Assembly (NCBI GenBank): GCA_030680575.1
Contig: JAUXVI010000020.1
Location: forward strand, 1 to 64,000
Direction: 5' to 3'
Length of the DNA stretch: 64,000 nucleotides
Source: Hylemonella sp.
GTDB taxonomy: Bacteria > Pseudomonadota > Gammaproteobacteria > Burkholderiales > Burkholderiaceae_C
Made by a program: the position numbers and the translations under genes. Position 1 is the first letter of the stretch. Each line of letters opens with the position of its first letter. The notes beneath the pieces were generated by a model. The model ran no database searches. It worked only from the letters and a program-made list of their open reading frames with translations, and had not been told where the DNA came from. Positions 63,401 to 64,000 of the stretch are shown here, piece after piece.

Positions 63401-64000
63401 TTAGCGGGATTTGCTCAGGTACTTCTCGATTTGCTGGGCGTTGATGGCGCCCGGCACGCGCGACCCATCGGCAAAGATCAGGGTTGGTGTGCCGGTGATC
63501 TTGTGTTTGCGGCCGAGTTCCAGATTGCGGGTAATGGCCGAGACGTCACAGCTGGCGGCGGGGAGCGGCTGGTCGCGCAGCATGTAGTCCTGCCAAGCCT
63601 TGGCCTTGTCCTTGGCACACCAGATGTTTTTCGACTTTTCCGCCGAATCGGGGCTGAGGATGGGGTAGAGGAAGGTGTAGACCGTGACGTTGGTCACCTT
63701 GTCCAGATCGCGTTCGAAACGCTTGCAGTAACCGCAGTTCGGATCTTCGAAAACGGCCACCTTGCGCTTGCCATCACCGCGTACCACGGTGAAGGCGTCT
63801 TTCAGCGGCAGGCTGTCAAAGTTCACCGCAGTCAGTTTGTCGATGCGCTCTTCGGTCAGGTTGCGGCGCTGGCGCGTGTCGATCAGGTTGCCCTGGATCA
63901 GGTAGTTGGCCTCGGCATCGGTGTAGAAGATGTCGGTGCCGTTGACGCGGATTTCATACACGCCATGGATGGGCGTCTTGCTGATCTCGTCGATCTTCTG
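63401..64000 (-). CDS. dsbC: DsbC/DsbG family thiol:disulfide interchange protein (5' end outside window)
   Basis: VFEDPNCGYCKRFERDLDKV, ITGTPTLIFADGSRVPGAINAQQIEKYL; frame remains open to the window edge. Confidence 0.9.
   Translation of the reverse strand, partial: QKIDEISKTPIHGVYEIRVNGTDIFYTDAEANYLIQGNLIDTRQRRNLTEERIDKLTAVNFDSLPLKDAFTVVRGDGKRKVAVFEDPNCGYCKRFERDLDKVTNVTVYTFLYPILSPDSAEKSKNIWCAKDKAKAWQDYMLRDQPLPAASCDVSAITRNLELGRKHKITGTPTLIFADGSRVPGAINAQQIEKYLSKSR

Overview
The window is a GC-rich chromosomal segment whose gene content looks like Burkholderiales/Comamonadaceae. This taxonomic call is inferred from protein style and intergenic repeats; no search was run. Most of it is ordinary core metabolism on both strands. 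Main blocks: (i) dispersed leucine/isovalerate catabolism genes (isovaleryl-CoA dehydrogenase with an in-frame stop, thiolase, acyl-CoA dehydrogenase, methylcrotonyl-CoA carboxylase subunits, HMG-CoA lyase) with two near-identical LiuR-type palindromes; (ii) carbonic anhydrase, aceK and TPP-riboswitch-thiC; (iii) a lower-GC insert holding a MauJ/HEPN-like protein; (iv) a fused double-length UvrA paralogue (about 1930 aa, four ATPase halves); (v) a degenerate HD-GYP-like protein followed by a 268-bp MITE-like element and a probable structured RNA (promoter, stems, terminator) ahead of an argD-like aminotransferase; (vi) SAH-riboswitch-ahcY-tlyA-metF; (vii) phenylacetate catabolism split into paaABCDE and paaGIK, each preceded by a TetR-type palindrome; (viii) a housekeeping block with rlmJ, Ser/Thr kinase, rplM-rpsI, bactofilin, erpA, anmK, M23 peptidase and tyrS. 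The strongest second-look signals are the structured intergenic RNA at about 35.85-36.01 kb, the adjacent MITE-like element, a five-copy 17-nt hairpin repeat with compensatory changes (two or three copies inside ORFs), the double UvrA, a paralogous pair of unnamed small proteins, and the ivd nonsense codon. No CRISPR array, tRNA, rRNA, prophage or complete transposase was recognised.
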